NCBI GenBank assembly: GCA_902523635.1
Contig: CABZAE010000004.1
Span: forward strand, 45,844-109,843
Length of the DNA: 64,000 nucleotides
Reading direction: 5' to 3'
DNA from: an uncultured Bacteroidota bacterium
Lineage (GTDB): Bacteria; Bacteroidota; Bacteroidia; Flavobacteriales; Flavobacteriaceae
Position numbers and translations under genes: made by a program. Position 1 is the stretch's first letter. Every line of letters starts with the position of its first letter. Of the stretch, positions 1-9,984 are shown piece by piece. A model generated the notes under the pieces. It saw only the letters and a program-made list of their open reading frames with translations, was not told where the DNA came from and ran no database searches.

Positions 1-2
1 GA

Positions 3-161
3 TTGGTTATGGGCGTATATACTTTTGTTTTTGGTTGGCGTTTTTCGTTATTTTCAAAGACAAGGCAATTTTGGTCTGTGCCTTTCGTCTCTCAAAGAAA
101 AAGAGAAAAATATTTAAATTCCGTAAGCAAAGATATTAAGAGAGACATTAAAGTTGATTAG
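3..161 (+). CDS. C-terminal end of an unidentified (probably membrane) protein, truncated by window start
   Basis: Open frame 3 from window start, ...VYTFVFGWRFSLFSKTRQFWSVPFVSQRKREKYLNSVSKDIKRDIKVD*, ending just before the next gene. Confidence 0.45.
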   Translation: MVMGVYTFVFGWRFSLFSKTRQFWSVPFVSQRKREKYLNSVSKDIKRDIKVD

Positions 162-177
162 TATTTAAAAAAGTAAA

Positions 178-1092
178 TTGTCATTTTTAAAAATAGCTTA
201 CAATAAAATTTACAAACATGATCTTGGTATTGGTCATCGTTTTCCAATGGAAAAGTACGATCTAATTCCAAAGAAATTGATTTCTAGTAATGTTGTTAGC
301 AATCAAAACTTTTTTGATCCTGTTGATATTGAGGAACACAATATTTTTTTAACTCATGATAAAGATTATTACAAGAATTTAACAGGTTTCAATCTGACTA
401 AAAATCAAATCAGATCCATAGGTTTTCCATTATCAAAAAATTTAATTGAAAGAGAAAAGAAAATTGCTCAAGGAACAATAGAATGTTCATTGTATTCAAT
501 CAAAAATGGTATTTCAATGAATATTGCAGGTGGAACACACCATGCTTTCCGTGAAAAACCAGGTGCATTTTGTATGTTAAATGATCAAGCTATTGCCGCT
601 AACTTTTTATTGGAAAACAATTATTCTAAACAAATATTAATTATTGATCTTGATGTTCATCAGGGAGATGGGACAGCCTCAATTTTTAAGAATGATAGAA
701 GAGTATTTACATTATCTTTCCACGGCAAAAACAATTATCCTTTTCGAAAGCAGATTAGTGATTTAGATTATGAATTCGATGATAGAACTGAGGATGATTT
801 CTATTTAAACACATTGAATAAAATTTTACCCGATTTAGTCAATAAAATTGAACCTGATTTTATTTTTTACTTAGCTGGAGTTGACGTACTTAAAAATGAT
901 AAACTGGGGCGTTTATCAATGAGTCTTCATGGCTGCAGAGAAAGAGATAAAATAGTGATTGACATCTGTAAAAAAATGAAAATACCAATTCAGATAAGTA
1001 TGGGTGGGGGATATTCATCGAGTGTTGATGAAATTGTTGAAGCACACTGCAACACTTTTGTTACCGCTCAAGAAATTTTCTTTAATGAGTGA
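178..1092 (+). CDS. Histone deacetylase family protein (AcuC/AphA-like)
   Basis: Motifs GGTHHAF, IDLDVHQGDGTA, LAGVDVL, MGGGY; TTG start. Confidence 0.85.
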   Translation: MSFLKIAYNKIYKHDLGIGHRFPMEKYDLIPKKLISSNVVSNQNFFDPVDIEEHNIFLTHDKDYYKNLTGFNLTKNQIRSIGFPLSKNLIEREKKIAQGTIECSLYSIKNGISMNIAGGTHHAFREKPGAFCMLNDQAIAANFLLENNYSKQILIIDLDVHQGDGTASIFKNDRRVFTLSFHGKNNYPFRKQISDLDYEFDDRTEDDFYLNTLNKILPDLVNKIEPDFIFYLAGVDVLKNDKLGRLSMSLHGCRERDKIVIDICKKMKIPIQISMGGGYSSSVDEIVEAHCNTFVTAQEIFFNE

Positions 1093-1138
1093 AGAATTGA
1101 ATTAATTTTTCTATTTTGTGCAATCTTAAAATTTATAG

Positions 1139-4126
1139 ATGAAAAAGTTATCCTTAATTTTATTTTTTACGATTCAACTTAGTTCTTTTTCACAAGAATA
1201 TTTTCCAACGAATATTGACATAAAATCTGAGCTAAAAACTTACATTTTAATTGAAAATGCAACGGTAATAGTTTCTCCAGGAGAGATTATAAAAGATGGT
1301 TCAATACTTGTTAAAGATGGCAAAATTGTTGAGATAGGTTCTGATTTTTCAGTCCCCAATAACACTGTTAAATATGACATGTCTGGACTTTATGTATATC
1401 CTTCATTTGTGGATGTTTCTAGTTCTTTTGGAACAAAAAATCCATCCAATACATCTCGCTCAAGAAGTACTGAGTATAAATCGTCCAGACAGGGTTATTA
1501 TTGGAATGATCACATCTTGAGTGATTATAATACAATTGATGATTTTAATTATGATGAAAAAAAATCAAAAGAATTGAGAGAATTTGGATTTGGTGTGGTT
1601 AATATTCACAGAAAGGACGGAGTTCATAGAGGAACTGGAGCTTTAGTTGCTTTAGATGATAAATCCAATAATTCATTTAGGATTTTAAACCCAACATCAA
1701 CTGAAAGTTTTTCATTTAACAGAAGTTTACAATTTAATCAAGCCTATCCAAGCTCAATTATGGGTGCCATGGCTTTGTTAAGACAATTTTATCATGATCT
1801 CAAATGGTATGAAGATGGTGGCAGTACATCAACTGATATGGCCATCGAGGCAGCTATCAAAAATTATTCTCTTCCCAAAATTTTTAGTGCAGGTGATAAA
1901 TTAAATGTCATTAGAGCGCTTAAAATTTCAGACCAGCTTGGATTTAAAAGCATTGTTGAGGGCTCAGGATATGAATATGAAAACATTGAGGATTTAAAAA
2001 ATTATGATAACACAATTGTTGTTCCTATTAACTATCCCAAGGCATTTGATTTAACAGACGTACACATAGTTGAAAAATTAACATTACAACAACTTAAAAG
2101 ATGGAATCAAGCACCATCTAATTTAGTTCAACTTTCAAATAACAATATAAATTTTGCTATCAGCCCAAAAAATGTAAAGAACTCATCAGAATTTTTTAAT
2201 AATATTCGAAAATCAATTTCTTATGGGCTAGACAGTGATGAGGCTCTTGCTGCTTTGACAATTACTCCTGCTAAATCCATCAATATGGAGGGTAAAATTG
2301 GGGTTATCAAACAGGGAGCTTATGCAAACTTTCTTGTGACGTCTGGTCCAATTTTTGAAAAAGAAACAATCATTTTTGAGAACTGGGTGATGGGTAATAA
2401 ACATACGGTTAAAAATGTTCCTAAAAATTCAATTGACGGAGATTATGTTTTTTCAGACAACGGCTCAAAATATGAGCTCGTAGTTAAAAACAGTCAAGGT
2501 AAGATTAATGTCTCGTTGAAAAAAGATAGTATAAAATTAAATGTTAAGTCGGTCGTTAAAAATGGTTGGTTGAACATGTCTATTGTAGATAAGGAAAATG
2601 AATTATATGGTTTCATTAGCTCTACTATTAATACAAACGGTTTGGGCTCCATTTCATTTACCGATTTTGAAGGAATAAAGAAAAATATTTTATTAAAAAA
2701 GTCTGGCGAAAACACAGAACCTGTCAAAAAAATAAAAAAACATGATCAGTATGAACTGATCCCAGTTTCTTATCCAAATAAAGCGTATGGTTTCAAATCA
2801 AAACCAAAAAAACAAAACGTATTGTTTAAGAACGCAACCGTTTGGACTGGCGAGTCTGATGGTATTCTCGAAAATACAGACGTGTTAGTTTCCGATGGTA
2901 AAATAAAATCTTTTGGTAAAAATTTATCCTTCTCAAATGTCAAAGTTATTGATGCTACCAACAAGCATCTCACCGCTGGAATAATAGATGAACATTCGCA
3001 TATAGCTGCTTCTAGCATTAATGAAGGAGGACAAAACTCATCTGCCGAAGTTTCGATTGAGGATGTGGTGGATCATGAAGACATTAATATTTACAGAAAC
3101 CTTAGCGGGGGTGTTACCACAATTCAAATCTTACATGGTTCTGCTAATCCAATTGGAGGTCAGTCAGCTATCATTAAGTTGAAATGGGGAGAAAAAAATG
3201 ATGAAATGATTTTTAAAGACGCTCCCAAGTTTATCAAGTTTGCGCTGGGAGAGAATGTTAAACAATCCAATTGGGGTAGCTACAACAGATACCCACAATC
3301 TAGAATGGGTGTAGAACAAGTTTTTGTTGATCATTTTCAGAGGGCAAGTGAGTATGATAAGGAATGGAAAAAGTATAATAAATTATCGAAAAGAGAAAAA
3401 AACAAAACTATAGCTCCAAGGTTTGATATCGAAATGGAAGTCATCGCTGAAATATTAAATAAGGAAAGACACATCTCATGTCATTCATATGTGCAGAGTG
3501 AAATCAATATGCTTATGAAAGTTGCAGAAAAATTTGGTTTCACAGTTTCTACATTTACTCATATTCTTGAGGGCTATAAAGTTGCATCGTTAATGAAAAG
3601 ACATGGGGTTGGAGGTGCAGCATTTTCGGATTGGTGGGGCTATAAGTTTGAGGTAAATGATGCTATTCCTTACAATGGTCCAATCATGACAAAAGCTGGG
3701 GTTCTTGTCGCTTACAACTCTGATGATGCTGAAATGTCTAGAAGACTAAATCAAGAAGCTGCTAAAGCTGTAAAATATGGTAATTTGAGTGAAGAGGAGG
3801 CATGGAAATATGTTACTCTAAACCCTGCTAAATTATTAAAAATTGATGATAAAGTTGGAAGTATTAAAGTTGGAAAACATGCGGACTTAGTCTTGTGGGA
3901 TAAAAATCCTCTTTCTGTATATGCAAATGCGGAAAAAACTATGATTGAAGGAGTTTTCTATTATGAGAAAGATAATATTGATGCTCAATTAAAGAGCATG
4001 CAAGAGGAAAAAAACCTTATTCTTTCAATGATGATTGAGGCTAAAAAGAGAGGAGAGGAAACTGTAGAGCCTGTCTTAGAAGAAAAAAGAATTTACGAAT
4101 GTGAAACTGTTGAGACAATATTATGA
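1139..4126 (+). CDS. Amidohydrolase family protein with two amidohydrolase-like domains, secreted
   Basis: Signal peptide; imidazolonepropionase-like C-terminal half with DEHSHIA and HADLVLWDKNPL; degenerate N-terminal half. Confidence 0.8.
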   Translation: MKKLSLILFFTIQLSSFSQEYFPTNIDIKSELKTYILIENATVIVSPGEIIKDGSILVKDGKIVEIGSDFSVPNNTVKYDMSGLYVYPSFVDVSSSFGTKNPSNTSRSRSTEYKSSRQGYYWNDHILSDYNTIDDFNYDEKKSKELREFGFGVVNIHRKDGVHRGTGALVALDDKSNNSFRILNPTSTESFSFNRSLQFNQAYPSSIMGAMALLRQFYHDLKWYEDGGSTSTDMAIEAAIKNYSLPKIFSAGDKLNVIRALKISDQLGFKSIVEGSGYEYENIEDLKNYDNTIVVPINYPKAFDLTDVHIVEKLTLQQLKRWNQAPSNLVQLSNNNINFAISPKNVKNSSEFFNNIRKSISYGLDSDEALAALTITPAKSINMEGKIGVIKQGAYANFLVTSGPIFEKETIIFENWVMGNKHTVKNVPKNSIDGDYVFSDNGSKYELVVKNSQGKINVSLKKDSIKLNVKSVVKNGWLNMSIVDKENELYGFISSTINTNGLGSISFTDFEGIKKNILLKKSGENTEPVKKIKKHDQYELIPVSYPNKAYGFKSKPKKQNVLFKNATVWTGESDGILENTDVLVSDGKIKSFGKNLSFSNVKVIDATNKHLTAGIIDEHSHIAASSINEGGQNSSAEVSIEDVVDHEDINIYRNLSGGVTTIQILHGSANPIGGQSAIIKLKWGEKNDEMIFKDAPKFIKFALGENVKQSNWGSYNRYPQSRMGVEQVFVDHFQRASEYDKEWKKYNKLSKREKNKTIAPRFDIEMEVIAEILNKERHISCHSYVQSEINMLMKVAEKFGFTVSTFTHILEGYKVASLMKRHGVGGAAFSDWWGYKFEVNDAIPYNGPIMTKAGVLVAYNSDDAEMSRRLNQEAAKAVKYGNLSEEEAWKYVTLNPAKLLKIDDKVGSIKVGKHADLVLWDKNPLSVYANAEKTMIEGVFYYEKDNIDAQLKSMQEEKNLILSMMIEAKKRGEETVEPVLEEKRIYECETVETIL

Positions 4127-5421
4127 GAAAAATTAAATACTTAATTATCTGTTTTTTTATTTTTGCCAACTGCTGGTCACAAAAGCAGATTCCTGGTGAT
4201 GATCAAAACAAAACTATCCTTCTTTATAATGCAAAAATTATTACAGGAGTTGGAACTGTTGTTGAAGATGGTTTTTTTGGATTTAGTAATGGTAAAATTG
4301 ATCACCTCAGTATTTCTAAACCAGAAAAAAAATATGATTTAGAAATTGACCTAAAGGGACAACACATTTATCCAGGATTTATTGCACTGAATTCCACGCT
4401 TGGCTTAGTTGAAATAAGTGCTGTTAGAGCCAGTGATGATCAAAGGGAAATTGGTACATTCAATCCAAATATTCGTTCTATAATCGCATATAACGCTGAA
4501 TCAAGAATTGTTGAAACAATGAGATTAAACGGTGTATTAATTGGTCAAATTACACCTAGAGGAGGAGTTATCTCAGGAAGTTCTTCAGTGGTTCAATTTG
4601 ATGCATGGAATTGGGAAGATGCAACTATAAAATATGATGAAGGAATGCATGTTAATTGGCCCAATCCCTACAATAGACCGAGTAGATGGTCTTCTGGATC
4701 AAGAACTGTTACTTCATCAAAAAATTATTTAGATGAAGTCAATAATCTGAAAAATATTTTCAATAAAGCCCTCTCTTACAATAGCGACTTTTCTAAAAAA
4801 TTGGATTTAAAACTTGAGTCGATGAAGAATCTCTTTAATGGACTACAAACATTGTATCTTCATGCTAAGGATCAAAGACAAATCATTGATGGTGTTTCAT
4901 TTTTTAAGTCTCTTGGAATTGATAAGATTGTTGTCATAGGTGGAGATGAAGCGCATCAAATTATTGAATTTCTAAAAAACAATAATGTTTCAGTCATAGC
5001 TTCTCACCCCCACAGATTACCCTCTCGTGAAGACTCCGATGTTAAGGAAGCATTCAAATTAGCTAAAACTCTTGTTTCAAACGGTATCAATTTATCAATT
5101 GATGTCAGAGGCGGAATGGAGAGACCTAACACAAGAAACCTTCCATTTTTTGCAGGTAGTTTCGTTGGTAATGGATTAGATTATGATGCTGCAATCAAAG
5201 CACTAACTATAAATCCTGCAAAAATATTAGGAATTGACAAAGATTATGGCAGTTTGGAGGTTGGTAAAAGCGCGACTTTTTTTGTTAGTAAGGGGGATGC
5301 TCTAGACATGAAAACAAATATTCTTTATCACGCCTTCATTGACGGACGAGAGCTTGAGTTATCGAATCATCAAACAAAACTACGAGACAAATTTTTAGAA
5401 AAAGTTTCGAGAAACAATTAA
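4123..5421 (+). CDS. Amidohydrolase family protein, secreted
   Basis: Signal peptide, LDYDAAIKALTINPAKILGIDKDYGSLEVGKSATFFV; overlaps previous ORF by ATGA. Confidence 0.75.
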   Translation: MRKIKYLIICFFIFANCWSQKQIPGDDQNKTILLYNAKIITGVGTVVEDGFFGFSNGKIDHLSISKPEKKYDLEIDLKGQHIYPGFIALNSTLGLVEISAVRASDDQREIGTFNPNIRSIIAYNAESRIVETMRLNGVLIGQITPRGGVISGSSSVVQFDAWNWEDATIKYDEGMHVNWPNPYNRPSRWSSGSRTVTSSKNYLDEVNNLKNIFNKALSYNSDFSKKLDLKLESMKNLFNGLQTLYLHAKDQRQIIDGVSFFKSLGIDKIVVIGGDEAHQIIEFLKNNNVSVIASHPHRLPSREDSDVKEAFKLAKTLVSNGINLSIDVRGGMERPNTRNLPFFAGSFVGNGLDYDAAIKALTINPAKILGIDKDYGSLEVGKSATFFVSKGDALDMKTNILYHAFIDGRELELSNHQTKLRDKFLEKVSRNN

Positions 5422-5439
5422 TTTTGTCAAAAAATTGAT

Positions 5440-6363
5440 TTGACAAATCTTTCCATTGTTATAGTTAATTATAAAACTTGGCCAAGTCTTAGTCTGTGTT
5501 TAGACAGTATAAAAAAACAAGAAAATATTTTAATTAATGTAATCGTTGTGGACAACAACTCCGGTGACCATAAAATATCGGATTTTAAAATTAGATATGA
5601 TTGGGTGAAATGGATTGAAAGTTCTGAAAACCTAGGTTTTGCAAAGGCGTGTAACCTTGGTGCTTCCAAATCTAATTCAGATTGGATTTTATTTTTAAAT
5701 CCAGACACGATTCTAGACAAAAATAGTTTAAAACCATTGTTGAATTTTTGTGAAAAAAACCTCTCTTACAGAATTATTGGTATCAAACAATTAAACGATA
5801 ATTTTCAAAACACAAATTCGTTTGGTTTTTTTCTCAGTTTTTGGGCACTAACAGGACCCTCAAGAGCAGTTCTAAGATTATTTAGAGGTTCTAACTCATA
5901 TTTTAATAAAAACGAAATCACATTCCCTGACTGGATATCAGGATCCTTTATTTTGCTAAGGCATGCCGATTATGATCTACTAAATGGTTGGGATGAGGAT
6001 TTTTGGATGTATTACGAAGATATGGATCTTTGTAAAAGAGCTAACAATCTTGGTCTTCAAGTAACTTTAATCAACAAATGGAAATGCATACATTCTCATG
6101 GTAAGGCGTCAAGAAAAAGTGATAAAATAAAAATTAGATCTAAATCTGAGGTCATAGTTTCTTCACATATATATTTAGAAAAACACTTTAATAAATATGT
6201 AAAATATTCAACCCATTTAATACTGATAATTTTTCAAGCTTTTGAATTAATAATTAAATCAATTTTCTCAAAAAATTACAGAGATATTTTAAATAATGTG
6301 TCCAGATTCTGGTTAAGAGGAGTATTCAAAAATATATGGAAAAGTAAAATGGCACTTAATTAA
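5440..6363 (+). CDS. Glycosyltransferase family 2
   Basis: LSIVIVNYKTWPSLSLCLDSI, VVDNNSGD, NLGFAKACNLGA, LFLNPDT; TTG start. Confidence 0.88.
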   Translation: MTNLSIVIVNYKTWPSLSLCLDSIKKQENILINVIVVDNNSGDHKISDFKIRYDWVKWIESSENLGFAKACNLGASKSNSDWILFLNPDTILDKNSLKPLLNFCEKNLSYRIIGIKQLNDNFQNTNSFGFFLSFWALTGPSRAVLRLFRGSNSYFNKNEITFPDWISGSFILLRHADYDLLNGWDEDFWMYYEDMDLCKRANNLGLQVTLINKWKCIHSHGKASRKSDKIKIRSKSEVIVSSHIYLEKHFNKYVKYSTHLILIIFQAFELIIKSIFSKNYRDILNNVSRFWLRGVFKNIWKSKMALN

Positions 6364-6398
6364 TTATACCTTTAAGATTTATAAACCAAAATTAATTT

Positions 6399-7274
6399 AT
6401 GAATAAACTTAACTCCAATCCTTTGTATAGGTTTTTTGTTCCAAAGTCTTTAAGAACTCGGATCTGGAAGAATTATTTGCAGAAAAAGATATTGAGCCAT
6501 TACGAAAGTTCTAAAGATGAAGAGATACAAGATTTGATAAAAAATATAAGGAAAAATGGTTTAAAAATAATTTCAAATAAATTGACAAGAGACTATAATC
6601 AGGAGGAAATTAATGTCAGTTATGATGAAAAGAGAAAAATGAAATTTGTGAAGTTTAATAACAATAAAAAGATATATTTTAAGAAAAATTGGTCCAAAAG
6701 TAGAATTCAAAAAGCATTCAACCAACTATTAATTGAACAAGATAAAAATAGTCCACACAGGTATTTAAGCTCTGATTTTGATGTAGATGAGGAGACAGTA
6801 GTTGCAGATATTGGATGCGCTGAGGCCAATTTTTCACTCGATATTGTTGACAGAGTCAAACATATATACTTATTCGAAACTAATAATGTATGGGACAAAC
6901 CCTTAAAATCTACATTTGAAAAATATAAAAATAAAGTTACTATTGTAAATAAGAAGTTTTCAAATAAAGATTCATCAAACACAATAAATGGAATTAAATT
7001 TCTTAATGACAAAGGAGTAAATTTTATTAAAATTGATGTTGATGGTTATGAGGAAGAAGTTATGTCTAATATTGAGGAAATGATAAAAAAAACAAAAAAG
7101 ATGAAAATTGCCTTGTGCACTTATCACGCTCAAGCTGACTACAATAAATACTCAAAAATGCTGAAATCTTATGGATATGAGGTCACACACTCCAAAGGTT
7201 ATATGATTTTCTATTGGGATAAAAATTTAAAATTTCCTTATTTAAGACGAGGACTTATAAGAGCAAAAAAATAA
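6399..7274 (+). CDS. FkbM-like SAM-dependent methyltransferase
   Basis: VADIGCAEANFSL, FIKIDVDGYEEEV. Confidence 0.65.
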   Translation: MNKLNSNPLYRFFVPKSLRTRIWKNYLQKKILSHYESSKDEEIQDLIKNIRKNGLKIISNKLTRDYNQEEINVSYDEKRKMKFVKFNNNKKIYFKKNWSKSRIQKAFNQLLIEQDKNSPHRYLSSDFDVDEETVVADIGCAEANFSLDIVDRVKHIYLFETNNVWDKPLKSTFEKYKNKVTIVNKKFSNKDSSNTINGIKFLNDKGVNFIKIDVDGYEEEVMSNIEEMIKKTKKMKIALCTYHAQADYNKYSKMLKSYGYEVTHSKGYMIFYWDKNLKFPYLRRGLIRAKK

Positions 7275-7406
7275 TTGAAATTTATAGATTAGTTATAAAA
7301 TGAACTTTTATTTTTTATTAATTGTAATAGAATTAATTCAATTGATTTAGATTTGATACTTAAACTCTAAACACTATCTTTACATATAAAATAACACAAA
7401 AATATT

Positions 7407-7919
7407 ATGAAAAATCTATTATACATTACCACATTTATTGCTTTAATCCTGGGCTGCGATCAAACAGCTCCTACAAATACAGATTTTGATAAGGGACTAG
7501 CATTGTTTGAAAAAAATAAAACGATAGCCAATGAAAGTTTCAACCTTTTTATTGCTAAAGATTTAGATGGCATGATGGATTTGCATTCTGAGGATCTTAT
7601 TTGGTCACCTGCGAGCACTACTGATTCTCTTTCCAAAGATGAATTTAGGGCAGGTATGAATGAATGGATGACTGAGTTCGATGAATTTAAATTTATTGAT
7701 AGACAGTTCTACCCTGGTGTGGATGAAGACTTTATTCCAAATGGTTCTGTTAGAACTTATGGCACATGGTTAGGAACTCATAAATCTGGAACAGAAACAG
7801 TCACTAAGTATTACTCAGTTCTAGAGTTTAATGAGGATGGAAAAATTACTGCTGATTTAGAGTATTTTGATGTTGGCGGTGTATTCGATCAACTTGAAGA
7901 AGCTCAAATAGAAGAGTAA
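7407..7919 (+). CDS. Lipoprotein with SnoaL/NTF2-like fold
   Basis: Lipobox LILGC; NTF2-like length and pattern. Confidence 0.55.
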   Translation: MKNLLYITTFIALILGCDQTAPTNTDFDKGLALFEKNKTIANESFNLFIAKDLDGMMDLHSEDLIWSPASTTDSLSKDEFRAGMNEWMTEFDEFKFIDRQFYPGVDEDFIPNGSVRTYGTWLGTHKSGTETVTKYYSVLEFNEDGKITADLEYFDVGGVFDQLEEAQIEE

Positions 7920-7943
7920 CTACAATAAATTATTAATATTCTG

Positions 7944-7983
7944 GGGCGCTTAGCTCAGTTGGTTCAGAGCACTTGGTTTACAC
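7944..7983 (+). repeat. attL: truncated 5' half of tRNA-Val
   Basis: gggcgcttagctcagttggttcagagcacttggtttacac identical to 12648-12687; no tRNA 3' half follows. Confidence 0.9.
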
Positions 7984-8061
7984 TCAAGTCCCTACTACTT
8001 TTATATCCCTGTAAAATCCACTTAACAGAGTAGGATATTATAAAATATTGTCATATATTGC

Positions 8062-8105
8062 GATGACCATTGTGATGACCACAGAGGTTTTAACGTGATG
8101 ACCAT
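8062..8105 (+). repeat. Candidate integrase arm-type sites, left end (three copies of GATGACCAY)
   Basis: GATGACCAT 8062-8070, GATGACCAC 8074-8082, GATGACCAT 8097-8105. Confidence 0.65.
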
Positions 8106-8108
8106 TAA

Positions 8109-9785
8109 ATGACAATAGCATTTTTCTTAAAATCCAGACCACTAAAAGACGGGCGCAAAAAAGTAGGTTTGCAGTTTACGTTTAGTAGATACGATAGACC
8201 ACAACAACTTTTAGATATTGCAGTTAATCCTAAATTTTGGGATAAGAATAAAAGTCGAGTTACTGAAGATCATATTGAAAATGAGCATATCAACAGGACA
8301 CTTGCTGAATACAAGCATCGTATTGAAACTGCAACAACCAAGTATGAAAATAAAAGATTGAATAGGGATGGGGTTGTTGACGAAGTAATGAACAGGACAG
8401 TTAACAAGTCGGTTGACAATTACATAAAAACACAACTAAGAAAAGACATTCCTAAAGATGCTACCTATGACAGTTACGTAAATTGGTGGAATGGTTTTAA
8501 AAATATGATTGGTCAAAAAGACAAGACTTTTAAGATTGAAGATTTAATGGTCGAAAGGTTGTATTCAACTGCGAGAAATATAGGAAACAAAAAAGTAAAA
8601 GATGGGGAGATAACAACCAGGACTTATAAGAATTACCTTTCAGTATGTCAGACAGTTTTAAATCACGCATACAACAACAGAAACGTTTATGAACAATACA
8701 TTATTGCAGAGAAGTTTAGAACAACAGAGGTTTTTACAAAAAAAAGTAAACCTATGCACGAGCCTTGGGTTGTACACGATGCAATAAGAGACTTAACTAC
8801 AATAGAGCAATGGCAGGCAGTTTCGTTTTGGGTTATTTCATTTTGTCTTAGAGGGTTTCTTTATTCAGACTTATTAATGCTAAGTGATAAAAAAGTAACA
8901 GACAAAAAAGGTAAAGAAATTGTAGGTCGACAAATCTTTAATGATATGTATTTAGATACGCTTAGAGAAAAGTCTAAGATTAACATTTTTGTTAAAATAC
9001 CTAGAGATGTTTTAAGATTAATAACAATGGTCAAATACTCTTTGGTACATACTAAATTAGACAAGAAACTAAAAGGTAAAACAATACTAGCAGACATAAA
9101 TGATGTACTTAAATTTTATGATTATGACAAGGACACAAACGGAAAATTTCATAAAGGACTTTGGAGGGAGGTTAATAAAAAAACAAAGAAGTTTGGATTT
9201 AGATTTTCGGATGCGAGACAGACATTTAACCAGTATGCTCAAAGAGTTAAGGTTGACAAAGAAACAAGAGAAATACTACTGGGTCACATAGGTCAAAGGA
9301 CTATTGAACAACATTACGACAATTATAAGTTACCAGAGGTTGTTGATGACGTTGATAAGGCTCATAATGACGTCTTAGAGAAGTTTAAAGCACCTAAGTT
9401 GATACAGTTATTGATGGATAAATTAAACACTCTTATAACGCATAATAATAGGTTGCCGAAATGGTTGCTAATGCAAAGTGGAGTTCATAAAGTAGGTAGG
9501 GAGTATAAAGTCTTAACAGGCTTCAAAGATCATAAACCGACTTGGACAAATATTGAATCTAAGTACAAATGGTATTTCAAAAAAGATCAGTCAAAAGAAG
9601 ATGGGTACTGGAGCGACTTAGAAACTTGGTTGGATTCAAAAAATAAAATACACAGCACTGTATTGAAAAATCTTACAGAAAATAAGTGGGTCAAGGAAGC
9701 TAAGAAACAAGAAAAGGAGTTGAAGCAGGCAAATGATTTAAGCAAAGAATTAGCAAAGAATGGTATTCAATATGCTGCAAATTAA
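8109..9785 (+). CDS. Tyrosine-type recombinase/integrase
   Basis: CLRGFLYSDLLML (box I Arg), FSDARQTF (Arg), LLGHIGQRTIEQHYDNY (His and Tyr); adjacent to attL. Confidence 0.88.
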   Translation: MTIAFFLKSRPLKDGRKKVGLQFTFSRYDRPQQLLDIAVNPKFWDKNKSRVTEDHIENEHINRTLAEYKHRIETATTKYENKRLNRDGVVDEVMNRTVNKSVDNYIKTQLRKDIPKDATYDSYVNWWNGFKNMIGQKDKTFKIEDLMVERLYSTARNIGNKKVKDGEITTRTYKNYLSVCQTVLNHAYNNRNVYEQYIIAEKFRTTEVFTKKSKPMHEPWVVHDAIRDLTTIEQWQAVSFWVISFCLRGFLYSDLLMLSDKKVTDKKGKEIVGRQIFNDMYLDTLREKSKINIFVKIPRDVLRLITMVKYSLVHTKLDKKLKGKTILADINDVLKFYDYDKDTNGKFHKGLWREVNKKTKKFGFRFSDARQTFNQYAQRVKVDKETREILLGHIGQRTIEQHYDNYKLPEVVDDVDKAHNDVLEKFKAPKLIQLLMDKLNTLITHNNRLPKWLLMQSGVHKVGREYKVLTGFKDHKPTWTNIESKYKWYFKKDQSKEDGYWSDLETWLDSKNKIHSTVLKNLTENKWVKEAKKQEKELKQANDLSKELAKNGIQYAAN

Positions 9786-9856
9786 ATTGACAAATACAAA
9801 ATATTATTAAATATTCGATATAGTTATACTGGTGGCGCTCCAAGTTAAACGCAACA

Positions 9857-9886
9857 GTTGTTGCCCGCCCATGGCGGGCCTACAAC
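9857..9886. other. GC-rich interrupted hairpin in element intergenic region
   Basis: GTTGT..GCCCGCC-cat-GGCGGGC..ACAAC. Confidence 0.6.
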
Positions 9887-9984
9887 AATAAACAATAACA
9901 AAACAATTACGGGATAAGTTAAGGTTGCTTACAAGTGATCTGCATTGATGATAGTGCGGACATTTAAAGCAAGGTTAGATTAGT

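Noticed and set aside
7944-8030. A second functional tRNA-Val at the left element end
   Set aside because: Sequence diverges shortly after the anticodon loop; no T-arm or acceptor 3' strand follows.
9100-9291. 63-aa ORF in another frame within the integrase
   Set aside because: Alternative frame of the integrase; no evidence of frameshift because the 558-aa frame is intact.
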